This document shows positions 7,445 to 12,785 of a DNA stretch of 12,806 nucleotides, one piece after another; position 1 is the first letter of the stretch, and each line of letters begins with the position of its first letter. Under the pieces are notes generated by a model. That model saw nothing but the letters and a program-made list of their open reading frames with translations, made no database searches and was not told the origin of the DNA. The stretch is from Candidatus Omnitrophota bacterium (GTDB lineage Bacteria; Omnitrophota; Gorgyraeia; B26-G9). The position numbers were made by a program, and so were the translations under genes. The DNA is taken from positions 1 through 12,806 of the forward strand of contig DAOVNL010000006.1 of NCBI GenBank assembly GCA_030630245.1. The letters are read 5' to 3'.

Positions 7445-7877
7445 ATTAATTGCCAGTTTCTTTTACATAGGGTATTTACCAATTGCGTCCGGTACGTATG
7501 CCAGTATCGGGGGATTGCTGATCTTTTTTCTGCTTAGAGAAAACTCTTTTTACCTGCAGACTATAACGGGCCTGATTGTTTTTCTGGGATTTCTTACCTG
7601 CGGACGGGCGGAAAAAATACTAAAAGTTAAGGATTCACGCAAAATAGTTATTGATGAAGTAAGCGGAATGCTTATATGCTGCTGTTTTATCCGGGCTACA
7701 TTTTTCCATGCTCTGGTAATATTTTTCCTGTTTCGTGTTTTTGATATCCTAAAGCCATTTCCTCTAAATAGAATAGAGAGTTTAAAAGGGAGTATAGGCG
7801 TAATGCTTGATGATATCTTCGCGGCTTTTTATGCACTTGCTGCTTTATATATAATAGATTATATATGCTCATTTTGA
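7437..7877 (+). CDS. pgpA: Phosphatidylglycerophosphatase A
   Basis: PgpA removes the terminal phosphate from phosphatidylglycerophosphate to give phosphatidylglycerol, acting directly after PgsA, whose gene overlaps this one by 8 bases. The 146-residue membrane protein shows the family segments: GYLPIASGTYAS near the N-terminus, IVIDEVSGML in the middle (the conserved DE-x2-G), a third segment FRVFDILKPFPLNRIE, and GVMLDDIFAAFYA near the C-terminus. Where many homologues read A-P-G-T, this one reads A-S-G-T. I consider that tolerated variation. The gene ends in an A/T-rich stretch, convergent with thpR, with no clear intrinsic terminator. Confidence 0.92.
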   Translation: MVKLIASFFYIGYLPIASGTYASIGGLLIFFLLRENSFYLQTITGLIVFLGFLTCGRAEKILKVKDSRKIVIDEVSGMLICCCFIRATFFHALVIFFLFRVFDILKPFPLNRIESLKGSIGVMLDDIFAAFYALAALYIIDYICSF

Positions 7878-7891
7878 TTTGATTTTTTGTT

Positions 7892-7905
7892 TTAACCCGG
7901 GTTAA
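7892..7905. repeat. Perfect 14-bp palindrome between convergent genes
   Basis: TTAACCCGGGTTAA is a perfect palindrome; with one mismatch on each side it extends to 20 bp (7889-7908). It lies in the 58-base gap between the ends of pgpA and thpR. On the + strand the T-rich stretch comes before it, not after, and no T-run follows it on the - strand. It is therefore not a classical intrinsic terminator in either direction. A dimeric protein binding site or a simple transcript-end hairpin are the alternatives. Confidence 0.55.
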
Positions 7906-7921
7906 CACTCATGCTTGAGTG
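7906..7921. other. Small hairpin at the pgpA/thpR junction
   Basis: CACTCA (7906-7911) and TGAGTG (7916-7921) can form a 6-bp stem around the loop TGCT. It directly abuts the 14-bp palindrome, so two foldable elements stand side by side. No T-run follows on either strand. It may mark mRNA 3' ends of the two converging genes. Confidence 0.35.
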
Positions 7922-7935
7922 CAGGAGCAAGAACG

Positions 7936-8508
7936 TTATTTAGATAATTTTGCCTCAAACAATTCTGTGTACTTTGCTCCCTGGGGGGTAAGTTCACTTT
8001 GGAAGATAATAAGTTTATCAACGGTTTCAGCTAATTGCTTCGGCTGGATTTTTCGGGTGATTTTAGGCAGTATATTTTCCCCGTCAAGAGATTTTATGCG
8101 GGCGATTGTAAGATGGGGATGGAAATACTTTTCCCCCACCGCAAAATTAATTGTTTCCAACTTATCCTCAAGTTCAGCGTTAATTTCATTCAAATGGTTA
8201 AATCCGAAATTAATACCAACCCATACTATTCGCGGATTCGAAACATCCGGAAAAGCTCCTATAACACCTAAGTCTATGTTGAATTTCTTGATTTTCTCGG
8301 CAATTTCCTGGACGATCTTTTTAATTTGGTTTAACTGCTCATCATTGATCTGGCCCAAAAATCTAAGTGTTAGATGTATATTTTCCGGTTCTACCCAGGA
8401 TATCCTGCCTTTGAGGCTTTTTTTTAATTCTGACTGCAGACGGATAAGTTCTTTGAGAATTTCGCCAGTTAAATCCACTGCTATAAAGGTTCTAAGTGTA
8501 TTTCCCAT
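7936..8508 (-). CDS. thpR: RNA 2',3'-cyclic phosphodiesterase (2'-5' RNA ligase family)
   Basis: This is a 2H phosphoesterase of the ThpR/LigT family, which opens 2',3'-cyclic phosphate ends of RNA to 2'-phosphates and can weakly and reversibly join RNA 2'-5'. The two H-x-T signatures that give the family its name are present: His45-Leu-Thr47 (IHLTLRFLG) and His132-Leu-Thr134 (HPHLTIARI), in a 190-residue protein of normal length. The N-terminus RTFIAVDL is also typical. I start at ATG 8508 and not at the in-frame ATG 8553, because the family begins about six residues before RTFIAVDL and a good promoter lies between the two. It is the only gene here on the - strand. An upstream Shine-Dalgarno is lacking, consistent with a leaderless mRNA. 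Confidence 0.92.
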   Translation of the reverse strand: MGNTLRTFIAVDLTGEILKELIRLQSELKKSLKGRISWVEPENIHLTLRFLGQINDEQLNQIKKIVQEIAEKIKKFNIDLGVIGAFPDVSNPRIVWVGINFGFNHLNEINAELEDKLETINFAVGEKYFHPHLTIARIKSLDGENILPKITRKIQPKQLAETVDKLIIFQSELTPQGAKYTELFEAKLSK

Positions 8509-8515
8509 AAAACTT

Positions 8516-8544
8516 ATTATAAGACAGCTTGAAAATATAAGCAA
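8516..8544 (-). promoter_or_regulatory. Predicted thpR promoter giving a leaderless mRNA
   Basis: On the - strand, TTGCTT (8544-8539) is separated by 17 bases from a perfect TATAAT (8521-8516). Transcription starting 7 bases after the -10 begins at about 8509, next to the ATG at 8508. There is no room for a Shine-Dalgarno, and none is seen before the ATG. Confidence 0.55.
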
Positions 8545-8646
8545 GTAAATCATGTCAGCTGTTTAAATATGCAAAAATCAGCTTTTCCCGGTTTTTTTGC
8601 CTACGTTTATGAATTTTAACTTGTAAAAATGGCCTAATGGCGGTAA

Positions 8647-8652
8647 TATAAT
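8647..8652 (+). promoter_or_regulatory. Likely -10 element of the STAS-like gene
   Basis: A perfect TATAAT lies 46 bases before the ATG at 8699. The nearest -35-like hexamer, TTGTAA at 8621-8626, is 20 bases upstream, longer than the ideal 17, so the promoter may be weak or need an activator. The ribosome binding site GGGGAG is at 8686-8691. The 190-base gap 8509-8698 holds this and the divergent thpR promoter. Confidence 0.35.
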
Positions 8653-8698
8653 TATAGGAAAAGATATATTTTTTTAGGATTAAGTGGGGAGTTAATCA

Positions 8699-9067
8699 AT
8701 GTATAGAATTGAGGTTAATGCCGCTGGCAATACTCTTGAAATCCATTTGCAGGAATGTTTTGAAACTGAGCAGGGCAGGGAGTTGGTTGGCGAGTTGTCC
8801 CGGAGGATACATGAACTTAAGCCGGGATTTAGATTGTTGACCGATCTAAGTCAGCTTAGAAATATGGATATTGATGCGCATAAGAGCATTGATGAGGTAA
8901 TGGAGTTATGCAATAAATATAAAGTATCTAAAGTGGTTCGTGTAATCACTAAAAATACAAGCGATATCGGCTTTAATATTATGTCTCTATTTCATTATTC
9001 GCACAGTGTTATAATTCATACTTTTAATTCTTTGGAAGAAGCGCAGCAGGAAATGGGTGTTTTCTAA
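8699..9067 (+). CDS. STAS/SpoIIAA-like protein of unknown role
   Basis: The product is 122 residues, soluble, with no signal peptide or membrane segment. It looks like a STAS-type alpha/beta fold: short N-terminal strands, FRLLTDLSQLRNMDIDAHKS at about residues 40-59, a helix, then KVVRVI and HSVIIHTF strands and a C-terminal helix EEAQQEM. In anti-anti-sigma factors the phosphorylated serine follows a similar DLS-x-MDSSG segment. Here the equivalent is MDIDA, with Asp in place of Ser, so regulation by a kinase in the usual way is unlikely. I recall uncharacterised bacterial proteins with the same GFRLLTDLS core but no function. The call rests on pattern resemblance only. The gene has its own predicted -10 and GGGGAG ribosome binding site and is followed 49 bases later by the GIY-YIG-like gene. 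Confidence 0.55.
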   Translation: MYRIEVNAAGNTLEIHLQECFETEQGRELVGELSRRIHELKPGFRLLTDLSQLRNMDIDAHKSIDEVMELCNKYKVSKVVRVITKNTSDIGFNIMSLFHYSHSVIIHTFNSLEEAQQEMGVF

Positions 9068-9116
9068 AGCGCGTAAATATTAAATCGATCAGGAGGACTT
9101 AAGGGCATTACTTGAT

Positions 9117-9461
9117 ATGAATGGACCCTATGTTCTTGTTCCTGATAAAATTGATGAGAATGTAGTGCCGAACCTTCCGGGTAATTATGCCGTAGGATAT
9201 ATATCAGAAAATGATTTTATTGTGCTTTATGCCGGGCGATCTGAAAAAGATATTAACGCTAAGATTAAGAGTTGGGTATACCGTAAAAGTGATTGCCTTT
9301 TCTTTAAGTTCAGTATTGCCAAATTTCAGGAAGATGCTTTTTATAAAGAATGTATTAACTATCATGATTTTGTCGGAAGTACAAATTTGAAAAGTAACAA
9401 ACACCCCAGTCATGACAAGACAGTCGATTGGAAATGTCCCCGTTGCGGTGTTTATGGATGA
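9117..9461 (+). CDS. GIY-YIG-like small protein with C-terminal CPRC motif
   Basis: The 114-residue product starts with PNLPGNYAVGYI and VLYAGRSEKDINAKI, which resemble the GIY and YIG strands and first helix of the GIY-YIG nuclease fold (about residues 19-52). The family usually has a catalytic Arg in the helix after YIG. Here that stretch reads NAKIKSW, so the Arg seems replaced by Lys. Glu78 in AFYKEC could be the metal-binding Glu. The C-terminal part has ECINYHDF, NKHPSHDK and DWKCPRCGVY, suggesting bound metal, though only one Cys pair is clear (plus Cys79 and His residues). A strong AGGAGG (9091-9096) is 20 bases from the ATG, too far for normal use; AAGGG (9101-9105) may serve instead. 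Biological role unknown. Confidence 0.55.
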   Translation: MNGPYVLVPDKIDENVVPNLPGNYAVGYISENDFIVLYAGRSEKDINAKIKSWVYRKSDCLFFKFSIAKFQEDAFYKECINYHDFVGSTNLKSNKHPSHDKTVDWKCPRCGVYG

Positions 9462-9476
9462 ATGAATGTTTTGAAT

Positions 9477-9505
9477 TTGCAAGATTTTATGCCTGCAATT
9501 ATTAT
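9477..9505 (+). promoter_or_regulatory. Predicted promoter of the deaminase gene
   Basis: TTGCAA (9477-9482, 4 of 6) is followed by exactly 17 bases and TATTAT (9500-9505, 5 of 6). The predicted start near 9512 leaves a 32-base leader containing AAGGA (9526-9530), 13 bases before ATG 9544. Confidence 0.45.
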
Positions 9506-9543
9506 ACTTTCCTTTTTTAAGCCATAAGGATAAATAACAAAAT

Positions 9544-10023
9544 ATGACAAAAGCAGTTCATGAAAAATTCATGCTACTGGCAATTAAAAAAGCTGAAGAA
9601 GGAATAGGCAGAGGGCAAACGCCTTTTGGGGCCTGTATTGTAAAAGACGGAAAAGTGATCAGCTGTGCGCATAATACCGTATGGGGCACAAATGATATTA
9701 CTGCTCACGCGGAGATCGCAGCAATACGCCGGGCCTGCCGCAAATTGAAAACAATTGATCTAACCGGTGCGGTTATTTATTCGACATGTGAGCCGTGTCC
9801 GATGTGTTTCAGCGCCTGCCACTGGGCAAAAATATCGATGATTGTTTACGGGACAAAGATAGCCGATGCCGAAAAATCCGGATTTAACGAGTTAAAGATT
9901 TCCAGCCAAGAATTAAAAAAAGCGGGAAAAAGCGCAATTAAGCTTGTTGGCGGGGTATTAAAGAAAGAAAATACGGATCTTTTCAAAAAATGGCTTTCTA
10001 AGGCAGGTAAGCGCGTATACTAA
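9544..10023 (+). CDS. Nucleoside/guanine deaminase of the CDA superfamily
   Basis: The 159-residue protein is a zinc-dependent deaminase: His55-Ala-Glu57 (AHAEIAA) and Cys85/Cys88 (CEPCPMC) give the zinc ligands and the proton-shuttling glutamate. TPFGACIV precedes the active site and the conserved HN pair is at 43-44. The C-terminal half (GTKIADAEKSGFNEL, then FKKWL) resembles bacterial guanine deaminase (GuaD) more than the tRNA adenosine deaminase TadA, which is usually a little shorter at its C-terminus and rich in basic residues. Its substrate is therefore more likely free guanine or a related base or nucleoside, feeding purine salvage or catabolism, but the sequence alone does not settle this. 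It has its own predicted promoter and is followed 37 bases later by the flippase-like gene. Confidence 0.85.
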   Translation: MTKAVHEKFMLLAIKKAEEGIGRGQTPFGACIVKDGKVISCAHNTVWGTNDITAHAEIAAIRRACRKLKTIDLTGAVIYSTCEPCPMCFSACHWAKISMIVYGTKIADAEKSGFNELKISSQELKKAGKSAIKLVGGVLKKENTDLFKKWLSKAGKRVY

Positions 10024-10060
10024 TATAAAAAAAGCAAGTAAAAATCTGCGGGGATAGGAA

Positions 10061-11020
10061 ATGAAAGGTAACAATAATCTGTTGTTATATTTGCGTATTT
10101 TTATCAGTATCATATTGCTCCTTATTCTGTGTTTTTTTATGCGGGGCAGGTTTGATGAGCTGCTGAATACGATCCGCTCGGTTAATATAGGATTATTCTT
10201 ACTGTCATTAACTGTTGCCAGCTGCATATTAGTTATTCATGCTTTTCGCTTGAAATGCCTGTTTGAGATCCAGAAAATTTATTTTTCCGGGGTCGAGGCG
10301 ATAAAACTTGTCTTTATGGGAGTGTTTTTTAATAATTTCATGCCTTCAACCATTGGCGGAGATGTAGTTAAATTGTATTATGCTAAAAAGCGCGCGAAAA
10401 ATTTTATAGAGCCGTTTTCATCGATACTGATGGACAGAATAGTAGGGCTTGCCGCTTTAACCCTTCTGGGCACATTGGCTTTATTATTTAAGGCCGAGCT
10501 TATAAGAAATAACACAGCTAAACTTATAATCCTGTTTTTTTTCCTGATAATCATCGGGTTTTTTATCCTGCTTTTTTTTAAGGGATTTACTTCCAAAGTT
10601 GTTTCCTTATGCAGAGTATTTAAACTGGTAAAATTTGAACGTTGGATACTTAAACTGGTTGATACGATCTCCCGGTTTAGTAAATCATCAAAAACATTAA
10701 ATGCTTTTTTTTGCGGGTTCATCGGGCAGGTTATGATTATTTTCTGTGTCTATCTATTGTCCCGCAGCTTGTCACTGAATCTTCCCATAGGCACTTTTTA
10801 TGTATTAATACCGGTTATTCAAATAGTAAGTGTGTTGCCTTCTATCAACGGGTTAGGGATCAGGGAAGGGGCATTTGTGTATTTTTTTAAGGATTTCATG
10901 TCTCCGGAATATGCTGTGGCTCTATCGATTCTTTATATAGGGCTTATGATCCCCGTGAGTATATTCGGTGGATTTATATATATGTTTTTCCGGATAAACA
11001 CAAAGGAGGTAGTTGTATGA
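10061..11020 (+). CDS. UPF0104 / lysylphosphatidylglycerol synthase-like membrane protein
   Basis: This 319-residue integral membrane protein has about eight hydrophobic segments (about 9-28, 41-62, 80-95, 125-145, 150-172, 215-235, 240-260, 280-310). It carries the two signatures of the LPG synthase transmembrane / UPF0104 family: FFNNFMPSTIGGDVVKLYYA at about 89-108, and LPSINGLGIREGAFVYFF late in the protein. In MprF this domain moves aminoacylated lipid across the membrane. Stand-alone members such as this one lack the soluble aminoacyltransferase domain and are usually thought to be lipid or lipid-linked sugar flippases, an inference. The start has AGGAA nearby. The stop overlaps the next small gene (ATGA). 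Its place just before a polysaccharide export operon fits an envelope role. Confidence 0.86.
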   Translation: MKGNNNLLLYLRIFISIILLLILCFFMRGRFDELLNTIRSVNIGLFLLSLTVASCILVIHAFRLKCLFEIQKIYFSGVEAIKLVFMGVFFNNFMPSTIGGDVVKLYYAKKRAKNFIEPFSSILMDRIVGLAALTLLGTLALLFKAELIRNNTAKLIILFFFLIIIGFFILLFFKGFTSKVVSLCRVFKLVKFERWILKLVDTISRFSKSSKTLNAFFCGFIGQVMIIFCVYLLSRSLSLNLPIGTFYVLIPVIQIVSVLPSINGLGIREGAFVYFFKDFMSPEYAVALSILYIGLMIPVSIFGGFIYMFFRINTKEVVV

Positions 11021-11193
11021 TTAGTAAAGAATTGCTTGAAATACTGGCTTGTCCAGTTTGTAAAGAGAGTGTATTGCTTGAGTCTGAAAAGCTTGTATGT
11101 ACAAAATGTCACAGGCATTATCCGATTAAAGACGGCATTCCTGTTATGCTGGTTGATGAGGCAGAAGAGCTTGTTGACACAGATGACCGTTGA
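11017..11193 (+). CDS. UPF0434/Trm112-like zinc-ribbon protein
   Basis: A 58-residue protein begins at ATG 11017, overlapping the stop of the flippase-like gene, with AAAGGAGGT at 11002-11010 and ideal spacing. LLEILACPVCK, then LVCTKCHRHYPIKDGIPVML, is the standard pattern of the YcaR/UPF0434 family: Cys12, Cys15, Cys28 and Cys31 form a zinc ribbon, followed by YPI-DGIP. The family is related to Trm112, which activates methyltransferases in eukaryotes. In bacteria these genes are often next to envelope sugar or lipid genes, but their partner is not established. Coupling to the membrane protein suggests a shared role. The last codons (DTDDR) fall inside a small repeat patch. Confidence 0.88.
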   Translation: MISKELLEILACPVCKESVLLESEKLVCTKCHRHYPIKDGIPVMLVDEAEELVDTDDR

Positions 11194-11220
11194 TGAGAAA
11201 AGATGCAGATAAGCACAGAT
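11178..11220. repeat. Degenerate ~10-bp repeat patch at the end of the UPF0434 gene
   Basis: Four consecutive 10-base segments, AGATGACCGT, TGATGAGAAA, AGATGCAGAT and AAGCACAGAT (11181-11220), share GAT-centred cores in near-regular 10-base phase. CACAGAT occurs at both ends (11178-11184 and 11214-11220), 36 bases apart. The patch supplies the last codons and stop of the UPF0434 gene. It resembles dispersed CACAGAT-type intergenic repeats I recall from other environmental genomes; a match to a defined family is not shown. Confidence 0.4.
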
Positions 11221-11228
11221 AGAAAAAG

Positions 11229-11285
11229 CTGCAAGCTTCAAAAATAAAAATAGTAGTTACGCTACAATGCTTGAAATTGCTGCAG
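11229..11285 (+). terminator. Possible imperfect three-step stem after the UPF0434 gene
   Basis: Three nested complementary pairs can be drawn: CTGCA 11229-11233 with TGCAG 11281-11285, TTCAA 11237-11241 with TTGAA 11271-11275, and GTAG 11253-11256 with CTAC 11262-11265. Internal loops are large and A-rich. A T-run (TTTGTTTTTTTC, about 11294-11305) follows only after 8 or more bases, so this is at best a weak or processed terminator. Confidence 0.22.
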
Positions 11286-11323
11286 TTATGAGGTTTGTTT
11301 TTTTCTCACCTTTACCTTGTTTT

Positions 11324-11331
11324 TTCTAAAC
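11324..11331 (+). promoter_or_regulatory. Upstream operator half-site next to the -35
   Basis: TTCTAAAC at 11324-11331 is identical to the right-hand half-site at 11392-11399. It directly abuts the -35 hexamer that starts at 11332. It is the fourth copy of the heptamer TTCTAAA/TTTAGAA around this promoter. Confidence 0.5.
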
Positions 11332-11360
11332 TTGAAAAATAATGAAAAATATGATATATT
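11332..11360 (+). promoter_or_regulatory. Strong predicted promoter of the GbsR-like regulator and export operon
   Basis: TTGAAA (11332-11337, 5 of 6) is followed by exactly 17 bases and TATATT (11355-11360, 5 of 6), with TG at 11352-11353 making an extended -10. It is the best-formed promoter in the window. Transcription would start near 11367, inside the operator, leaving a leader of about 45 bases with AGGAGA at 11402-11407. Confidence 0.65.
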
Positions 11361-11364
11361 TATA

Positions 11365-11399
11365 TTTAGAACGTTTAGAATATATTAAAAGTTCTAAAC
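11365..11399. promoter_or_regulatory. Inverted-repeat operator overlapping the transcription start
   Basis: Three half-sites lie in a row: TTTAGAAC (11365-11372), GTTTAGAA (11373-11380) and TTCTAAAC (11392-11399). The last two form a perfect 8-bp inverted repeat with centres 19 bp apart, nearly two helical turns; the first forms a wider inverted repeat with GTTCTAAA (11391-11398). They cover the predicted transcription start. A winged-helix dimer bound here would block the promoter. The regulator encoded immediately downstream is the natural candidate, by inference. Confidence 0.62.
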
Positions 11400-11411
11400 A
11401 TAGGAGAGCAT

Positions 11412-11906
11412 ATGTTAGATACTGTAGATAAACTTATTGACGAATTAGTGGACGGAGGAAGCAATTTTGCTGCCTCTTTGGGGATTAGCCGTGTTGCGGG
11501 ACAGCTTTATATACTGCTGTTTTTAAGCGAAAAACCCTTATCCCTGGATGAAATGATGGAAAAACTGAAAATCAGCAAAGGATATGTAAGTATAAATATC
11601 CGGGCTCTGGAACGCTGGCAGGCAGTGCGAAAAGTCTGGGTTAAGGGCTCTCGCAAGGATTACTATGAGGCTAATCTGGATACAATCAGTATCGTGGTTA
11701 ATCAATTGGAGTATGGATTAAGACAGAGATTTGAAGGATTAGATCTGATTATAAATAGGGCAAAGGGAAAGATTGGACAGATGAAAAATACGCAATCTAA
11801 AGAGCAAATACAAAATTTGGAAGATAAAATCAAAAAAGCAGAAAAGATGTACAATAGAGTAAGTGGTCTTTTGGGAAAGTTAGACCTTTTAAAATTGTTA
11901 AAATGA
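11412..11906 (+). CDS. GbsR/MarR-family transcriptional regulator
   Basis: The 164-residue cytoplasmic protein has the GbsR layout. An N-terminal helix leads to GISRVAGQLYILLFLSEKPL (residues 24-43), then a winged helix-turn-helix with SLDEMMEKLKISKGYVSINI as its DNA-contacting part (about 44-63), and a wing ending near KGSRKDYYEA. A charged, coiled-coil-like C-terminal helix pair (about 105-160) is likely the dimer interface. GbsR in Bacillus represses choline-to-glycine-betaine genes; similar proteins often head exopolysaccharide operons. Here the gene overlaps an ABC polysaccharide exporter permease gene and sits behind a promoter surrounded by inverted repeats, so it probably regulates itself and the export operon. 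The ligand is unknown. ATG 11412 has AGGAGA at 11402-11407. Confidence 0.85.
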   Translation: MLDTVDKLIDELVDGGSNFAASLGISRVAGQLYILLFLSEKPLSLDEMMEKLKISKGYVSINIRALERWQAVRKVWVKGSRKDYYEANLDTISIVVNQLEYGLRQRFEGLDLIINRAKGKIGQMKNTQSKEQIQNLEDKIKKAEKMYNRVSGLLGKLDLLKLLK

Positions 11907-11920
11907 TGCAGGAGAAAGTC

Positions 11921-12784
11921 ATGGAGCAAACAAGGCAGCGTATTACTACGTACGAACCAGACAATTCAATAAAAAAAGGATATTCATCTATTTTTAGGGA
12001 AATATTCGATGAACTGAAAAAGAACCGATGGCTTACTTACCAGTTATTTAAAAGAGATTTTTTGACTCTTTATAAGCAGTCATTCGTGGGTATTGTATGG
12101 GTATTTATCTTTCCTTTAGTAAGTGTGGGAACATTTGTAATTTTGAAGCGTTCAGGGATATTTACTTTTGGCAATATCAATGTGCCATATCCAATATATG
12201 CTATGTTAGGAGTGGCATTTTGGCAACTGTTTGCAGCGGGTTTAATTGCTACTTCTAATTCTCTTGTAAAAGCCGGGTCGATGATTGTAAAGATCAACTT
12301 CTCAAAAAAGTCCCTTGTTATTGCTTCTTTTGGACAGGCAATCGTTTTCTTTCTAATACAGATTACTTTATTTGGCATATTGCTTATTTATTATCAGCTC
12401 AGGCCGAGTATTATAATTTTGTTTTTACCAGTACTTGTATTACCAATCATATTTTTTTCTCTAGGACTTGGTTTTATTTTGTCCTTACTTAATGGCATAT
12501 TCCGCGATATAGGCAATGTGCTTTCAATCCTGTTGACTTTTTTTATGTTCTTAACCCCGGTTTTGTATGCTAAACCCACATCAGGCATGCTTTCTTACCT
12601 GACGGACTATAACATATTATATTACCTTGTTTGCGTGCCTAGAAATATCTTATTCATGGGCATAATGAACTCAATGTCGGATTGGAAGGGGTTTTTTATT
12701 TCTGTTGTTCTGTCTTTTGTAATTTTTACCATCTGTTTAGTAATTTTTCATTTAACGGAAACAAGAGTAGCTGAGAGAATATAA
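11921..12784 (+). CDS. ABC-2 type polysaccharide/polyol phosphate export permease (Wzm-like)
   Basis: This 287-residue membrane protein is the permease half of an ABC-2 exporter of the Wzm/KpsM/TagG kind, which moves finished lipid-linked O-antigen, capsule or teichoic acid-like polymers across the inner membrane. After a soluble N-terminal stretch, LLTYQLFKRDFLTLYKQS-type residues (near 35-50, amphipathic interface helix) precede about six membrane segments (about 52-75, 97-117, 135-155, 165-190, 200-220, 250-275). GIVWVFIFPLV, the NINVPYPIYAMLGVAFWQLF region and FRDIGNVLSILLTFFMFLTPVLY are typical of the family. I start at ATG 11921 because AGGAGA (11910-11915) precedes it at good distance. 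ATG 11903, overlapping the regulator's stop, would add six residues and has no ribosome binding site. Confidence 0.9.
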   Translation: MEQTRQRITTYEPDNSIKKGYSSIFREIFDELKKNRWLTYQLFKRDFLTLYKQSFVGIVWVFIFPLVSVGTFVILKRSGIFTFGNINVPYPIYAMLGVAFWQLFAAGLIATSNSLVKAGSMIVKINFSKKSLVIASFGQAIVFFLIQITLFGILLIYYQLRPSIIILFLPVLVLPIIFFSLGLGFILSLLNGIFRDIGNVLSILLTFFMFLTPVLYAKPTSGMLSYLTDYNILYYLVCVPRNILFMGIMNSMSDWKGFFISVVLSFVIFTICLVIFHLTETRVAERI

Positions 12785-12785
12785 A

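Noticed and set aside
7919..8548. A 209-codon + strand reading frame.
   Set aside because: It is the antisense shadow of thpR, which has both H-x-T motifs, and its + strand translation resembles no family and has no ribosome binding site.
8509..8553. A 15-residue hydrophobic N-terminal extension of thpR, like a signal peptide.
   Set aside because: The family starts close to RTFIAVDL, the enzyme is cytoplasmic, and a well-formed promoter lies within the extension.
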